A stretch of DNA of 64,000 bases from Piper betle (taxonomy: Eukaryota; Streptophyta; Magnoliopsida; Piperales; Piperaceae). Positions 45,730-57,008 of the stretch are shown here, piece after piece. The position numbers and the translations under genes were made by a program. The notes beneath the pieces are model-generated. The model searched no databases. It was given only the letters and a program-made list of their open reading frames with translations, and had not been told where the DNA came from. The DNA lies in NCBI GenBank assembly GCA_033002965.1, contig JAURVB010014517.1, positions 1 to 64,000 on the forward strand, given 5' to 3'. The stretch's first letter is position 1, and each line of letters begins with the position of its first letter.

Positions 45730-47660
45730 TAGCATTACCCTGGAAGTCACTTATCCACTATTGTGCACAAATTAGTGCGTCAACAGTTTATGGATGCATG
45801 GGGCATCAATACTAATCAAAGACTCTACCTCCTGTGCTAAAAGCAGACTCTGAAGCAACAGTTGTGGTTGGGATCACTAAAATATCTCTAGCCATGAGAG
45901 AAACAATAGGGTACTTTGCTGAATTAAGTTTCCACCAAGATAAGATGTCAAAATCCATTTGGGGAGGATGATTAGCCTTATCCAGGTACATTTCTAGATC
46001 AGATTTTGCAGGCTGATTTAATGAAGTTTGCTCCAAAAACTGACTAAAACCACTTATTGGGCTAGGTAACACACTTGTGGTTGAAGATCCAACGGTCACT
46101 TGAATATTGCACCAATGATCACAAGCCTTCACCCTCATTGTACCTTCGCTAACTATAAAGGTTGTCCAATATCAGGTTGAGGTGAACAATTACAATACTC
46201 AGCATATAATTCATTCAAAGCATTTACAACTTGTGCAATCTTAGACCCTCCATGGTTGTAAATTAAAGGGTAATACCACTCAATGGACTTCTTTTTTATT
46301 TGGGGATCCAAGGTAGAAGCAATGGCAAAAAAAGGACTAATGCAACCCCAATATTTCATAGACTTATACAACATTTTCTTAGACATTGAAGTCAAAAGCT
46401 CATTCTCACTTTTGTTACCTTGGACTAGCATCAAATGAAGTTCACATATCTCCACAAAATACAAATTAGAGGTGGGAGTGGTTTTGGTGTAAAAGAGGTT
46501 TGTCAAGTCATAAAATCATTTCAAGAAATCACAAAAAAAATACTTGCATTTGCTCACTCCTCACTAGAAGGCTCATAAACGTAACCTCTTTGAATTTCAT
46601 CATAGCGGCTAAAAGCATCTTTGAACAACAAAGCAACCTCCAACATCAAGTTAGTAGAGTGCCACCTTGTAGGGACATCTAATATCAACATCTTGTTAGG
46701 AGCTCGAACTTGGTCAGCCACTTGATCAAACTTCTTTTGCCTTTGTGGATTATGCTGAACATACTTTATACTTTCCCAAATTTACTAACTGTAGGTCCAA
46801 TCTCCTCAAGTCCATATTGAACTACAAGATTTAAAATATATGCAGGACAACGAACATGTACAAAGCTACCATTCAAAAGAAGTGCCATCTTTTGAGATAA
46901 AAGACTAATCAAATCTTCAAGAGCCGAATTATTTGCAGTTGCATTATCTAAGGCTACACTAAAAAGCTTTTTGTCAATGTTCCATTCAAATAGTCTCTTA
47001 TGAATTTCCTTAGCAATAACATCTCCTATGTGAGAACCCTCCACCAAATAAAAGCAATGATCTTTTTTTCAACCTCCATCTCTCATCTATGTAGGGACAT
47101 GTTATTGGCATATAACTATTGCTTTGATCAGAATCCACATGCCAGATGTAATTGAAACACGACAATCGAGACCCTCTAAAACCTTGTCAACTTTTTCTCT
47201 CCATCTGATACTCCTTCATGCAATCTTCTTTAAGTGTAGTATGAGACATTGGTTTGGAAGCTGGATTCACAACCTTGAGAAAAATTCTAAAGAAAGTATA
47301 AGTGGTAATTGTGAAAGGCAACTCATGGAAAATTGCTGCACGAGCAAAAGCTTGTTGTGCAGCCTCTTGATCAAACACAAAATTCTTAACTCCATTGCCC
47401 CATCCTCTTGCACATCTTCGGCTTTCAGAAGCATTGGTTTCATATCATAAACCTTTTTCATGTTTTTGTTATGCTCCACACAATTGTTTGTATAATACCT
47501 CAACTTACTAGTTCCATTCTTCCCTTGAACATTGTACTTCTTTTGACAATAATTGCAAAAAGCATCAATAGATTCAACAAGTAATGGAACTCTTTTATGA
47601 TGATCCCAAACAATAGACCATACATTTCGTCTCTTATGCAAGCATCGCCTAGCACCACTA
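45730..47660 (-). pseudogene. hAT transposase (BED zinc finger type), degenerate
   Basis: On the minus strand successive frame segments follow a RICESLEEPER-type hAT transposase in order. A BED finger (VWDHHKRV..., CNYCQKKY, HNKN) lies at about 47630-47460. It is followed by FARAAIFHELPFTI with RIFLKVVNPASKP (47350-47240), then IHKRLFEWNIDKKLFSVALD with NATANNSALEDL and FVHVRCPAYILNLVVQYGLE (47045-46790). Next come LDVPTRWHSTNLMLEVALLF (about 46690-46630), WGCISPFFAIASTLDP (46355-46300) and the C-terminal dimerisation domain (DLEMYLD, DILSWWKLNSAKYPIVSLMA, VIPTTTVASESAFSTGGRV) to 45812. At least five frame changes or stops separate these pieces. A stop follows GGRVFD where a functional enzyme would continue, so it cannot make an active transposase. 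The region near 47100-47190, which would hold the start of the catalytic domain, is the least recognisable. Confidence 0.9.
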
Positions 47661-50600
47661 CTTTCATTGTTATTAGTATCATTCTTGTCACTTTCCTTAA
47701 CTTACTCAAATGTTTTGGATTCCCTAAACAAATATACAGTAAGAGATGACAATGGGAATGTTATATATTAAAGTTGCAAGATTTCCTTTACACTTGAAGG
47801 TGTGGTGTGAAATTGGGAGATGAAATCATTTCACAAAAAGGTTAAAAATAACATGAGATGTTTAGAGCTATGATAGTTCAGTGCTAACAAGGGAAACTTT
47901 AAATTAGACAAATTCTGAACAACATGATTATTCCAGTAGATGACTGCAAGTAGTCATTGACAGTAAACTAGTAATGAACAATAAACTGAGCTAGAACAAT
48001 AAACTAGTAATTATCTTATCCCATTCCAGTGTTTCTGCTACTGTAAAAGTGGTAATATTTTTATATCTTAGCTTTGCGCTTCTTTCACGTTCCCACTTTT
48101 GACCAGTAATCGGAGTGGAGTGGGGGTGTTTGCTAGAGCTAGATACATATTTCAACTCTTTAAAATGTGGAGTAAATGATGAGGACATGAAGAGCTGGTA
48201 ATATTAGATTACACATGTAGTTGGGGAGTCATTGGATTTTATTCTACATTTATTGACATATGTTTCTTACTTGTATATGAACGCTGGTGCGCAAGAACAA
48301 ACCAAACAGCTGCAATAAGTTAGTTAAAAAGAACAAACCGAATAGCAGAAAATCAATACCATCTAAATCAAACACAAAATTAACTAAAAGTTCACTCATT
48401 TGAATTATCAATTAATGGCTAGAAAGCTCAAAAAAACACCTACAAAATTATAGATGATAACCAGCAACAGTAAAACGTAAAACACCACCAACAAATTAAA
48501 CTCTAAATTTTCACCACATCAAGACAGATCACTCCAAGCCATCAAGCAACAAACTTTTTTCATATTTCATTAAAAAAATACGATTGGCAGTGGTCCAACA
48601 CAAGCAGAAAGGAGAAGTGACAGTTGAGCGGCTAAGGGGAGCTGGGTGGCAGACTTACTGCAGGGAGGTGAGGTGCGGTGCAAACGTGAGGTGGGGCAGA
48701 GGTTGGTGAAACAATAGTGGTGCTGTGGTAGAGGTGGATGGTGCTGTGGCTGGTTAACAAGGAGCACAACAAAAGGTTAAGGATTTTGAAGAGTTCAAGA
48801 GATTTTAAGTTGATGTAAAGTAACTATAAAGCCCTCATCTTAAAATGGTGAATAGCAGCAGTCAAAGAAAGCAGTGTGGTTAATTCTAACGCTCTTTCTC
48901 TTTCAAAGTTTCTTAAACGGTCAAGAAAATATGAATTATTTTTGTTCCAATTTAATTCGATATGGTCGGTAAAACAGGGAACTGGATAACCATTTCCAGT
49001 TTCTAGTTCTCATTTGCTTGGTGGATTACTTGATACTATCAAGTAAATTGTTGTTTAGGGGTTGTGCTCAGTGGGAAAATTTGATCTAATTGATCTGGAC
49101 CATGTACAAGAAGCCCAAATACAAACCTATTGAGTAATGGTGATTCAGATGGTAGCTCACATATTGCATTTGAATATATTTAGAGCTCAATTAGAAAACT
49201 TGTAAGTGGGAATTTGGGGTTGGCATGCCAATGTATGAATATGAATGTAAATATTGGTCTTTGATGGGTTAAAGTGATGAAAGATTAAGAGAACTTATCA
49301 CAAGTAATCAAATGACAACATTTAGGAATAATTGATCTAGATTATTAGTTTTCAAGATTTTTGTACATGGATGGTCTCAGATTTCATTTTGAGCTTCTTT
49401 TCATATTTTGGAATGTGACTTGGCGTCAGGGTGTAGTATGATCGTGGAAAGATAAACAATTTTTTCTTCCATATTGCCAACAATTATTGCCTTTTTCGTC
49501 TTGTGGCTAGAGGCACCTCTTACAACTTTTTCATCCACTTTCTCCAATTTCTGATTAGGTCTCCTTTTATGAAGGTATCTTAACCTGTGTTCATTTGTTG
49601 ATCGACCTGGATAAAAGTTTGAGACTCTAGTTTTATATGCTCGTGTTTGTGCTGGATTATTAGGTACTTCTGGTTTAATGTTGTCAATATAGAAATACTA
49701 GTTAATCTATGGTTGGTGACCACAACTCTACATGTAAGTTGTAAATATAAAGGGATGAATACAAATAAAGAGAACACTAATTGCTTCACCAAAGAAGAAC
49801 ATAACTAGCTAAAGGTTTTGCTAACAATAACAACATGAAAAAAGAATAAATCATCCTAGAAATTTGGAGTTAAAATTTTTCAAAGTGACCCATAAATATT
49901 ATTTACAGATACGAAAGAGTCGAGAACAAAATTTTCATTTATTGACACTTTGAGTTTTTATATGTTTTGGTAATTCCTTCCTGTTACTTAATCTAGAGAT
50001 TTGTGGAAAAACTAAATCACAAACAAATAACATAAAAACTTATTATTTGTTACTTCTACAGTTTACATTTACGATGCAGTTGTGGCATGGGGATGCTAAG
50101 GTGAAGACTGATGGTTATGACAATGATGATGGGTTTTTCAATTATATTTTGTTAATCTCATGTAGCTGAAGTTTTAAATTGGCGAATATTGGTTTGAAGA
50201 ATTTGATTGGTTTATCTTTCTAATGAAAAAATGTTGGTGTGAAAAAGAGCATTGCCGTATGGAAAAACAAAAAACAAAACATAACTTTTTACAATATCTA
50301 CGTTTGAAGTTACTATACCCTTCCTTTATCTACTTAATTGCCTGATAATATCTACTTTTGTTTGTATCGTTCTCGATTGGATTGTTGTGCCATTTGCTTT
50401 GTGTCTGAGCTTATTCAATAAATGGCATTCAATTGTTGCATGTAGTGAAAGCTGTTTTCGTAACCCGCTCTGAATTTGTTAGCTAGGGGGACAAAATGAT
50501 AATTGATTTCCATATTAAATGCTATAAGTTATCAGACGCGCATGAAAACAGTTGGGCCCCTATAAGTTCGTTTACTTTCCTTTTGGCCTTTGCAGGATAC

Positions 50601-51603
50601 GTGCAGCTCGGGAGCTCACGGCTCAAACCAAGACTCGGAAAAACATCCGGAGTTCAAGTTCAGTTTTCTGATCCATAATTTAAAATTTCAATATATTTTC
50701 TTAGGTTGCCAATGAAAACGAGAATGCGATGGCCAATCTTAGACTCAAATGTAGTTGCATATTTTGAATAGTCGGCATCATAGTAAGTTAAGTTCAGAGC
50801 ATTTGGTTTCGAATTTGGAGACTAAATCTTTGATTGAGTTTCGTGGGGTTGTAATACATTTTTGGTTTATTCCAATTTTAAGAGCTACCAATTGGGGGAG
50901 GACAATTGACGAGTAATATAGTGGGAGGTGGAATTTTTGGTTCGGCTTGCGAATTGAATAAACTACTTGTATGCTAATCCAGACTTCGTATGGGACCTTT
51001 CCTTGTGTTAAATATTTCCCTCTAATTTGCCCATATAAAAAATAGAGAGAAAAACAGCCCATTGATGAATGCAAAATTTTTACAATGGTATTTTTCTTCG
51101 TCGAGAGACCTAAATTCTTTCTCTTGTAAACATTCATGTGCTTTCTCGTTCCTGTCAAATATGCATCAGCTGGAAAAATATTAGCAGGTACTGCTGTCGA
51201 ATAGGAAAAACTACTTATTATAACACAGTAGTTACATTGCCAATCCTGCTTTAACTGAATGCCGTCAATCAAGTGAGGATCATAATTCAGAAATACTTTA
51301 GAAAATGAGAGAAAAGACGAATTCACGAATGATACCCAGATCCCAAACTAACCAAAACCCAAGTTCTTCATATATACAATAGTGAACCTAAGCCAAACTC
51401 TTTTTTCTTCATGTGGATGGTAGCCACCAATCATCCATCCATTATAAACCCAAAGATCACTTTCTTCCCTCGGGAAAAAAAATAATTGGTACCTCAATCC
51501 CCGATTTAAAAAAATCATCATATGATACTTGGGATTCAATACTGCAACAATCACCGGCTAAAGTAGCTCTTGGGCGAGAACAATCTCTTGGGCGAGAACA
51601 TGC
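47661..51603. other. Intergenic DNA, no gene recognised
   Basis: Long AT-rich stretch. A possible terminal exon (acceptor TTTGCAG at about 50589-50595, then a 25-codon open frame in a less AT-rich patch to about 50678) has no partner exon that I can find. A 182-codon open frame on the minus strand at 50778-51326 has no family resemblance, AT-rich codon usage and no splice or promoter context. A short duplication of CTTGGGCGAGAACA lies at 51570-51603, at the end of the next gene's 3' flank. Confidence 0.4.
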
Positions 51604-53452
51604 TCAACTGTCTAGGAGAAGCCAGGCCATCGAGCCGGTGATAATCGGAGAGAAGGTTGCCATCCTTCTCCCTGACCCAATGAAGAGGGGGCTATTGAAA
51701 TTGAACGTCTTGTGCCTCACCATCTTCCCAAGCCAAGACCCCTTCTTGTTGTTTTCATGCTTCCCATTGATCACCCCGCACAAGTACTCTTTCACCATGT
51801 CCACACCGTTCTTTGCCACCTCCAATGGGGGACTCACAAGCGGGTTCCCTTCTACATGAAGCTTTTGCAGCTTTTGGAGGCAGCCAATGGAGGTGGGGAG
51901 GGTGGTGATCTTGTTGTAGCTCAGGTCAAGCTCCAACAAGGAGAAGCATAGGCCAATGGAGTCCGGTAAGGAGGTGAGGTACTGGAAGTTTTGGCTGACA
52001 TTGAGCACCTCCAGGTTGAGGAGGTTTTCGATGTCCTCCGGTAAGGCTCGGAGGCAGTTGAGCCGGGCGTCGAGAACCCGGAGGTTGGTGAGGTGGGAGG
52101 TGGAGTAGGGGAGGATGATGAGCTTGTTGGAGTTCACAGAGAGCCTTCTCAAGTTGTGGAGCTCAAACCCCAAGGTGTCTGGAAGCTTTGTTAGTTTGTT
52201 GAAGTTGGCATTTAGCTCCTCCAAAGCCCTGCACCAATATGATCAATTGTCATACCTTGTTAGGAATGATTAATTCCCATGCTTCTCGATTTTATTCAAA
52301 CCATATTTTACCACTTATCATACTTTGTAAATGTTGGGTATTATCAAAAAAGTTTAAAAGGGCGGGCTAAGGTTAAAGCGAAATAGTTGTTTGCATTCAC
52401 ACACTAGAATGAACTTGGGTAATAAAAGTCTTGTGTTAAAAAAAAGCCTGTCTTGATATGTTTTTATTTTTTATCTTTTTATTACACTAATAGGTTCTTA
52501 GTATATACAGCTCGAACTGATGTTTGCCGAATTCAATTAATCATCCATCATTTAAATGACATTGCCATATTTTATTTTAGGAATTAGAAAAGTTGTACTC
52601 GTGTTAATGATTTGAGCTAAAATAAAAGTATCAAATAAAGTTGATACCAATTATTTCCTCGCGGCATCCGGTCTATATAACAAAAATAGAGGAAAAGGGG
52701 ACCATAAAATGCATGCAAAATGATAAGACCTGACCAATAATCAAATAATCAACTGTCCATTTTTGTGGATAAGTTAAGAGTTAGGCATGATTAAGATACA
52801 TTATTATTTGGAACTTGCAAGTATAATATTGTTGGGTTTGTTATTTTGACGTAAATGTTGAGAGTCGATTTTCTACTGACCCACAATCCTCTATGGTCTT
52901 GGGCAAGGACTCCAACAAGTTGCCAGCGACATTCAACACCTTGAGGTTCTTGAGACAGCCTATTGAATTGGGAAGAGATTTAATCTGGTTTGAGTGCACG
53001 TCCAAATACACCACATTTAGCAGCCTTGCTGTGAGAGATTCCGGGATGCTCTGCAAGTCAACAGCAAAAATGAATTCAATATTTAAACTCATGAACACTT
53101 ACAAGATAAGTACTGGCCTCCCAACTCTCATCACATATCCTAATTGGTATTATATTAATCGAGAAGACCATTTTTACATCTGACCCAAGTTATAAAGAAA
53201 TCAAACAAATTAACAATATCATACAATAACAACAACCTCTTGAATGCCAAATGAGAAGACTTTGATCAGAGGAAACATTTGTACCTCAAGATTATTGTTA
53301 GAGAGGTCAAGATGACCAATCAGGGTAACATTCACAGAAGGATTTGGCAAGATATTCAACGACAAGCCGCTCATATCAATCTTCTCCATCTTCTGATCCT
53401 CTTCCGACTTGGGTTTTTTCCTGTCTCCGGCCATCCTCACCTCCATCCTCAT
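51604..53452 (-). CDS. Plant intracellular Ras-group-related LRR protein (PIRL), 320 residues
   Basis: Minus-strand coding exons 53452-53285, 53050-52881 and 52228-51604 join without gaps into 321 codons including the stop. After a short basic start ([15 protein letters not shown]) come about nine LRRs of 22-24 residues with the L..LP..I..L..L..L....N pattern: [158 protein letters not shown]. It then has the family GVDMVKEYL and GSWLGKMV motifs. PIRLs are cytosolic plant LRR proteins related to animal SHOC2-type Ras-binding LRRs; some act in pollen and embryo-sac development. A leader intron is probable: donor CCCAG|GTATGC at 53698 and acceptor TTTTTGCAG at 53469. The tail after residue 295 (including [19 protein letters not shown]) is longer than I expect for the family. 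Confidence 0.93.
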
Positions 53453-53746
53453 GTTTCCACAGTACCCCTGCAAAAACCCAACAAACAAGCAAATCAATCA
53501 CCAAACAACTCCATGCAGCACCTTCCTCCCCCAGATCAGCAAATAGTACAACACATATTAACAGTAACACATCCATACTCAATGTTTCAATGAAAAGATT
53601 AAAACCCAACAAGAGCTGAGGCTTCAAGAGTAGTAATACATGAGCAACATGCAAAGCTAAGAAAGATGGGAAGAGGGAGAGAGGGAGAGTGTGCATACCT
53701 GGGAAGGGGGAGAAGAGAAGAGGTGTATCTAAACCTTTGGAGCAAA

Positions 53747-53762
53747 TTATATTATATATACG
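53747..53762 (-). promoter_or_regulatory. TATA box of the PIRL gene
   Basis: On the minus strand TATATATAATATAA lies about 30 bases before a pyrimidine-rich leader that ends in the leader-intron donor at 53698. This would give a first, non-coding exon of only about 20-30 bases. Placement is inferred from sequence only. Confidence 0.5.
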
Positions 53763-54859
53763 TGTAGTGAGGGGGAGGGGAGAATGTACGGATGTACCGT
53801 AGAAGGAGACACGTCCAAATGACATCAGAGAGGTGTACTAATCTTACTGCATTGCATCTCTTCATGGCGTGACCTGCTAACGTTACCAACCTCCAAGTCA
53901 ACGCTCACACCTTTCAAAACCGCCGTCGGCATTATTTCTTCTCCTCCTTTGGGGCATGTTTACACCAAACCGGATTTACAGAGGGTAGTAAAATATATTT
54001 AATTAATTATAGTATTTTAAGATTACAAATAAAATATTTTATCAAATATTCGAAAAAAATTTATAACTAATATTTAATTCTATACCAATTACAGTATCGT
54101 ATTTTTCTAAAAAAAGTGAGTTTTGAAAAATTTCATAATAAAAAGTTATCTGGTACAAAATAAAAAATATATAAAAGTTTAAATTATATCGGATTTAAAA
54201 ATAATATAAAGTTAGTATACGGGGTTGGATACAATATTATACTGAAATCTTAAAATTCACGGTTAATGAAGCAGACGATATAATGAGAGCAAATGGTCGG
54301 GAAAGCATGGATGAAGACTTAGTGAATAACTTGTGATAAGTATAATATAACAAATTTTTAGGTTAAAAGGGAGGATCATTGATTAGACATATTGTTGTCT
54401 TTTAGCTATGTATTATGTACATGTTACATTTGCGGCAAATACACACCAAAAGAAACACCCAACTTTAAAATTAAAGATTAATGGCCTATTTATGTAAAGA
54501 AGGTTAAGAAACCATCCTCCTATTAATATTAAAAAATTGCTTACAAAATATTTATTTGTGATAACTAAAATTACCTATTTTGAAAAATTAGTAATCTTAT
54601 CAACAAGTGGGTACATGTGAATTGTTCATTTATTATAAGGAAGATTACCCATTTGTGTTGGTGATTTTTATATCAACGAAGGAATTATTTTAGTAAGCAT
54701 TAATTATAAATAAATGATTTTAAAGTTAGATAAGATGGTTGCAAAAATCGGAATTGGCTTTCGAGAGAGTCACTAAATTGGATCGAATCGGTCTAAATCA
54801 ATTAGGAATCAGTTCAGTTGAATCAATCCAAATCGATCCTATGTAAAAATTTTAACTTA
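53763..54859. other. Upstream flank of the PIRL gene; AT-rich, no gene
   Basis: The first 200 bases contain mixed-composition promoter-like DNA (TACACGT-type text near 53758-53765). The rest is AT-rich and holds no recognisable feature. Confidence 0.5.
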
Positions 54860-55480
54860 GTCAAAATTTGTGGGTTATTAGTTACAAAACATGTTATTCT
54901 GATGTCATTTTTATATTAAAATGTGTATTATATTTTATGATAATTTTTCATATTTTTTAGATTTTTTTTATTATTTGGAGTTAATTATTATTTTTAATTT
55001 GAGTCGGAGTTGAATAAACTTTTAATTATGAGAATGCCACCGTTGGAGAAGAAATAGCAAGTTCTTCCCCCCTCTCTCTCCCCGACGCGCTGCCCATCAC
55101 CTATGTCGATCGCCGCCACTGTTGCACGCCGTCCCCTGCTACCCGCGGCCTCGTCTCCCCGTCACCACCCCGTCCCCCGCCCATAGACTCCCCGCCCCCC
55201 CCCTGCCTTGTTTCCCTCCTACCGCCGCCCTGCCATCCCACCCTTATCTCCCCCACCCACTTGGCTGACAGATCTCCTTTGCCGCCCTGTCCCCTACTGC
55301 CCACTGCCGCCCCACCTGAGTCGGCCGATTCTCATAGTGTCGACTTAGGGTGTGAATCAGTTTGAATCGGCCGATTTTTTATCTAATTTTTTGCCTGACG
55401 GATTCGCTTGTATTTCGACTTGGTTTCGCACCGAGCCAATTTAAATCGGCTAATTCCACTTGAAATCAATTGATTTTTTC
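54860..55480 (-). mobile_element. Degraded LTR-family fragment, reverse
   Basis: It starts GTGGGTTATTAGTTACAAAAC (about 54871) and passes through TTTAATTTGAGTCGGAGTTG (54997) into a GC/pyrimidine-rich slot (55060-55320) and then CGGCCGATT repeats (55321-55372). The order matches the reversed LTR 3' half at 37850-38340, and the outer parts match the fragment at 27640-28245. Ends and target duplication are lost. Open frames in the slot (for example the Gly/Arg-rich one on the minus strand at 55101-55304) are compositional. Confidence 0.6.
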
Positions 55481-55667
55481 ATCTATATTTTATAGTATTA
55501 TAAGTGGATGTTTTTTGTTAACATATGAATAAGAGAATTTTTTACTTGTAAGCTATGGTTTGTCTCGGATAGATTTCAAAAAGAATGTGGCTAGTAATAT
55601 TTTCATAAATATACGTTATTATACGCAGTACTCAAATTTTGATGCCATAGAAGGGTAGATATAGTTT

Positions 55668-56062
55668 GGACGTACTCCAGATTTGATATAATTAATTTTA
55701 ATTTTAAATTTTCATAGATACTTTGTGATATTTCTAATTTATTTTCACATCCAATATTTAATACACCTAGTTTATTATTAGTGATAGCTTATACATCTTT
55801 AATTTGAGTTAATTATTTTGAAGATATTACTTAAACCAATCATGTTGCGCTTGAGCAGAGTTATTATATATGGTATCAAAGATATTTCAGAATTTTATAG
55901 AAATGTTTTTGTAAATAAAATTGAATGTAATCCGAATTTGATCTAATTAATTTTAATTTAAAATTTTCATAGATATCATATGCTATCCCAAAGTAGTCTC
56001 ACATCAAGATCTTCAACTTGAATCAACTATTTTAAAGAGATGACTTATATTCATTACTTATA
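55668..56062 (+). mobile_element. TRIM-like unit with a tRNA-Met-type primer-binding site, diverged
   Basis: Two related segments (from about 55668, GTACTCCAGATTTGATATAA, and from about 55929, GTAATCCGAATTTGATCTAA) each continue with AATTAATTTTAATTT, AAATTTTCATAGATA and TTGAGTTAATTATTTT/TTGAATCAACTATTTT text, as two short LTRs would. Between them, after AGAGTTATTATA, lies TGGTATCAAAG (55871-55881), one base off the usual plant primer-binding site for initiator tRNA-Met. No protein is encoded, as is normal for terminal-repeat retrotransposons in miniature. Confidence 0.5.
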
Positions 56063-56089
56063 AAAAAGTTTTTTTTGCCACAACTAGAT

Positions 56090-56430
56090 CTTGTCAGGGG
56101 TGTAACCGTGGCTAATTAATCACTGTTTTTTCACTACTCAACTTTTACTAAATGCAACTAAGGTATATTGCCTCGACAAACAATGGTAGTAACTGTTTAT
56201 TTATTTATTTATTTATAACCACGGATCCGTAGTGATAATCTTTTAAAACTTCTTCCCTCAAGCCACGATTACAACAGTAGTAAAATAGTGGCTAATTAGC
56301 TACATATTTGCCATTGTGCAACCGTGGTTAAAAAAACCCACAGGTTAGCTACCGTATAGTTGTGACAGCAACGTATTAAATTTTAAAAATATAAAAACCA
56401 CGGCAAATGCCGTGGCTAACCCATGGAAAA
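56090..56430. repeat. Dispersed CCGTGG(TTA/CTAA) hairpin repeats
   Basis: The pieces AACCGTGGCTAATTAA (56103), ACCACGGATCCGTAG (56218), AACCGTGGTTAAAA (56320) and CCACGGCAAATGCCGTGGCT (56398) occur in both orientations within 330 bases; the last is a perfect hairpin. Such short inverted subterminal repeats are typical of the ends of plant CACTA (En/Spm) elements, but I do not see a CACTA terminus with a 3-base duplication. Confidence 0.5.
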
Positions 56431-56718
56431 TTTTTAAAAAATAATGAAATTTGAGCAGAATTTTCCCAGCCCAATTTATATTTTATTTTTTTAAAAAAAG
56501 GGCCACAAAGACAATTAAAGGTTGCGTGTGTCCGCTTGTTTCCAACACGCGGCCCTTAATGACCGCTTATTGGAACATCATTGAAAGGGGTGTCCGTGTG
56601 TGTGCACACAACCTTTGCATGTGGCAGCCCCACCGCACACCGCAGCTGGCCTATCACCGCCCCCACCTAAGTTCTATACCACCCTGTCACTACCTCGCTT
56701 TGGTTGCATGCTTCATAT

Positions 56719-57008
56719 TGCACTTGAGTTGGGTTGTTATATATGGTATCAGAGATAATTTAAGATCAAGTGTATAATGGTTGGGTAGTTTGGATGTGGC
56801 TAGGCCTGACATAATTAGACATTGAGGGTAAGAATTCCGATGAAAGAATTTTTTAATGTAGGTAAGTTGTGATATTCCCAAATTAGTTCTATGTCAAGAC
56901 CATGTATTGCTCTGATATATTAGCGAGGATGGTTATAAATTTTCAATTTAAGGTAATAATTTTGAAAAGATAACTTAAGCCTATTATATTATTACATTGG
57001 GACATTAC
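56719..57008 (+). mobile_element. Second TRIM-like unit with an intact primer-binding site
   Basis: After TTGCACTTGAGTTGGGTTGT and TATATA comes TGGTATCAGAG (56744-56754), the standard plant primer-binding site matching initiator tRNA-Met. About 40 bases later a segment related to the short LTRs at 55.7-56.0 kb begins (about 56787, TAGTTTGGATGTGGCTAGGC) and ends near 57008 (TTATTACATTGGGACATTAC). The upstream LTR is mostly missing or replaced. Confidence 0.55.

Noticed and set aside
50778..51326. 182-codon minus-strand open frame
   Set aside because: No known family, AT-rich codon use, no promoter or splice context, and no start-site support. A translated search with a conserved hit would change this.
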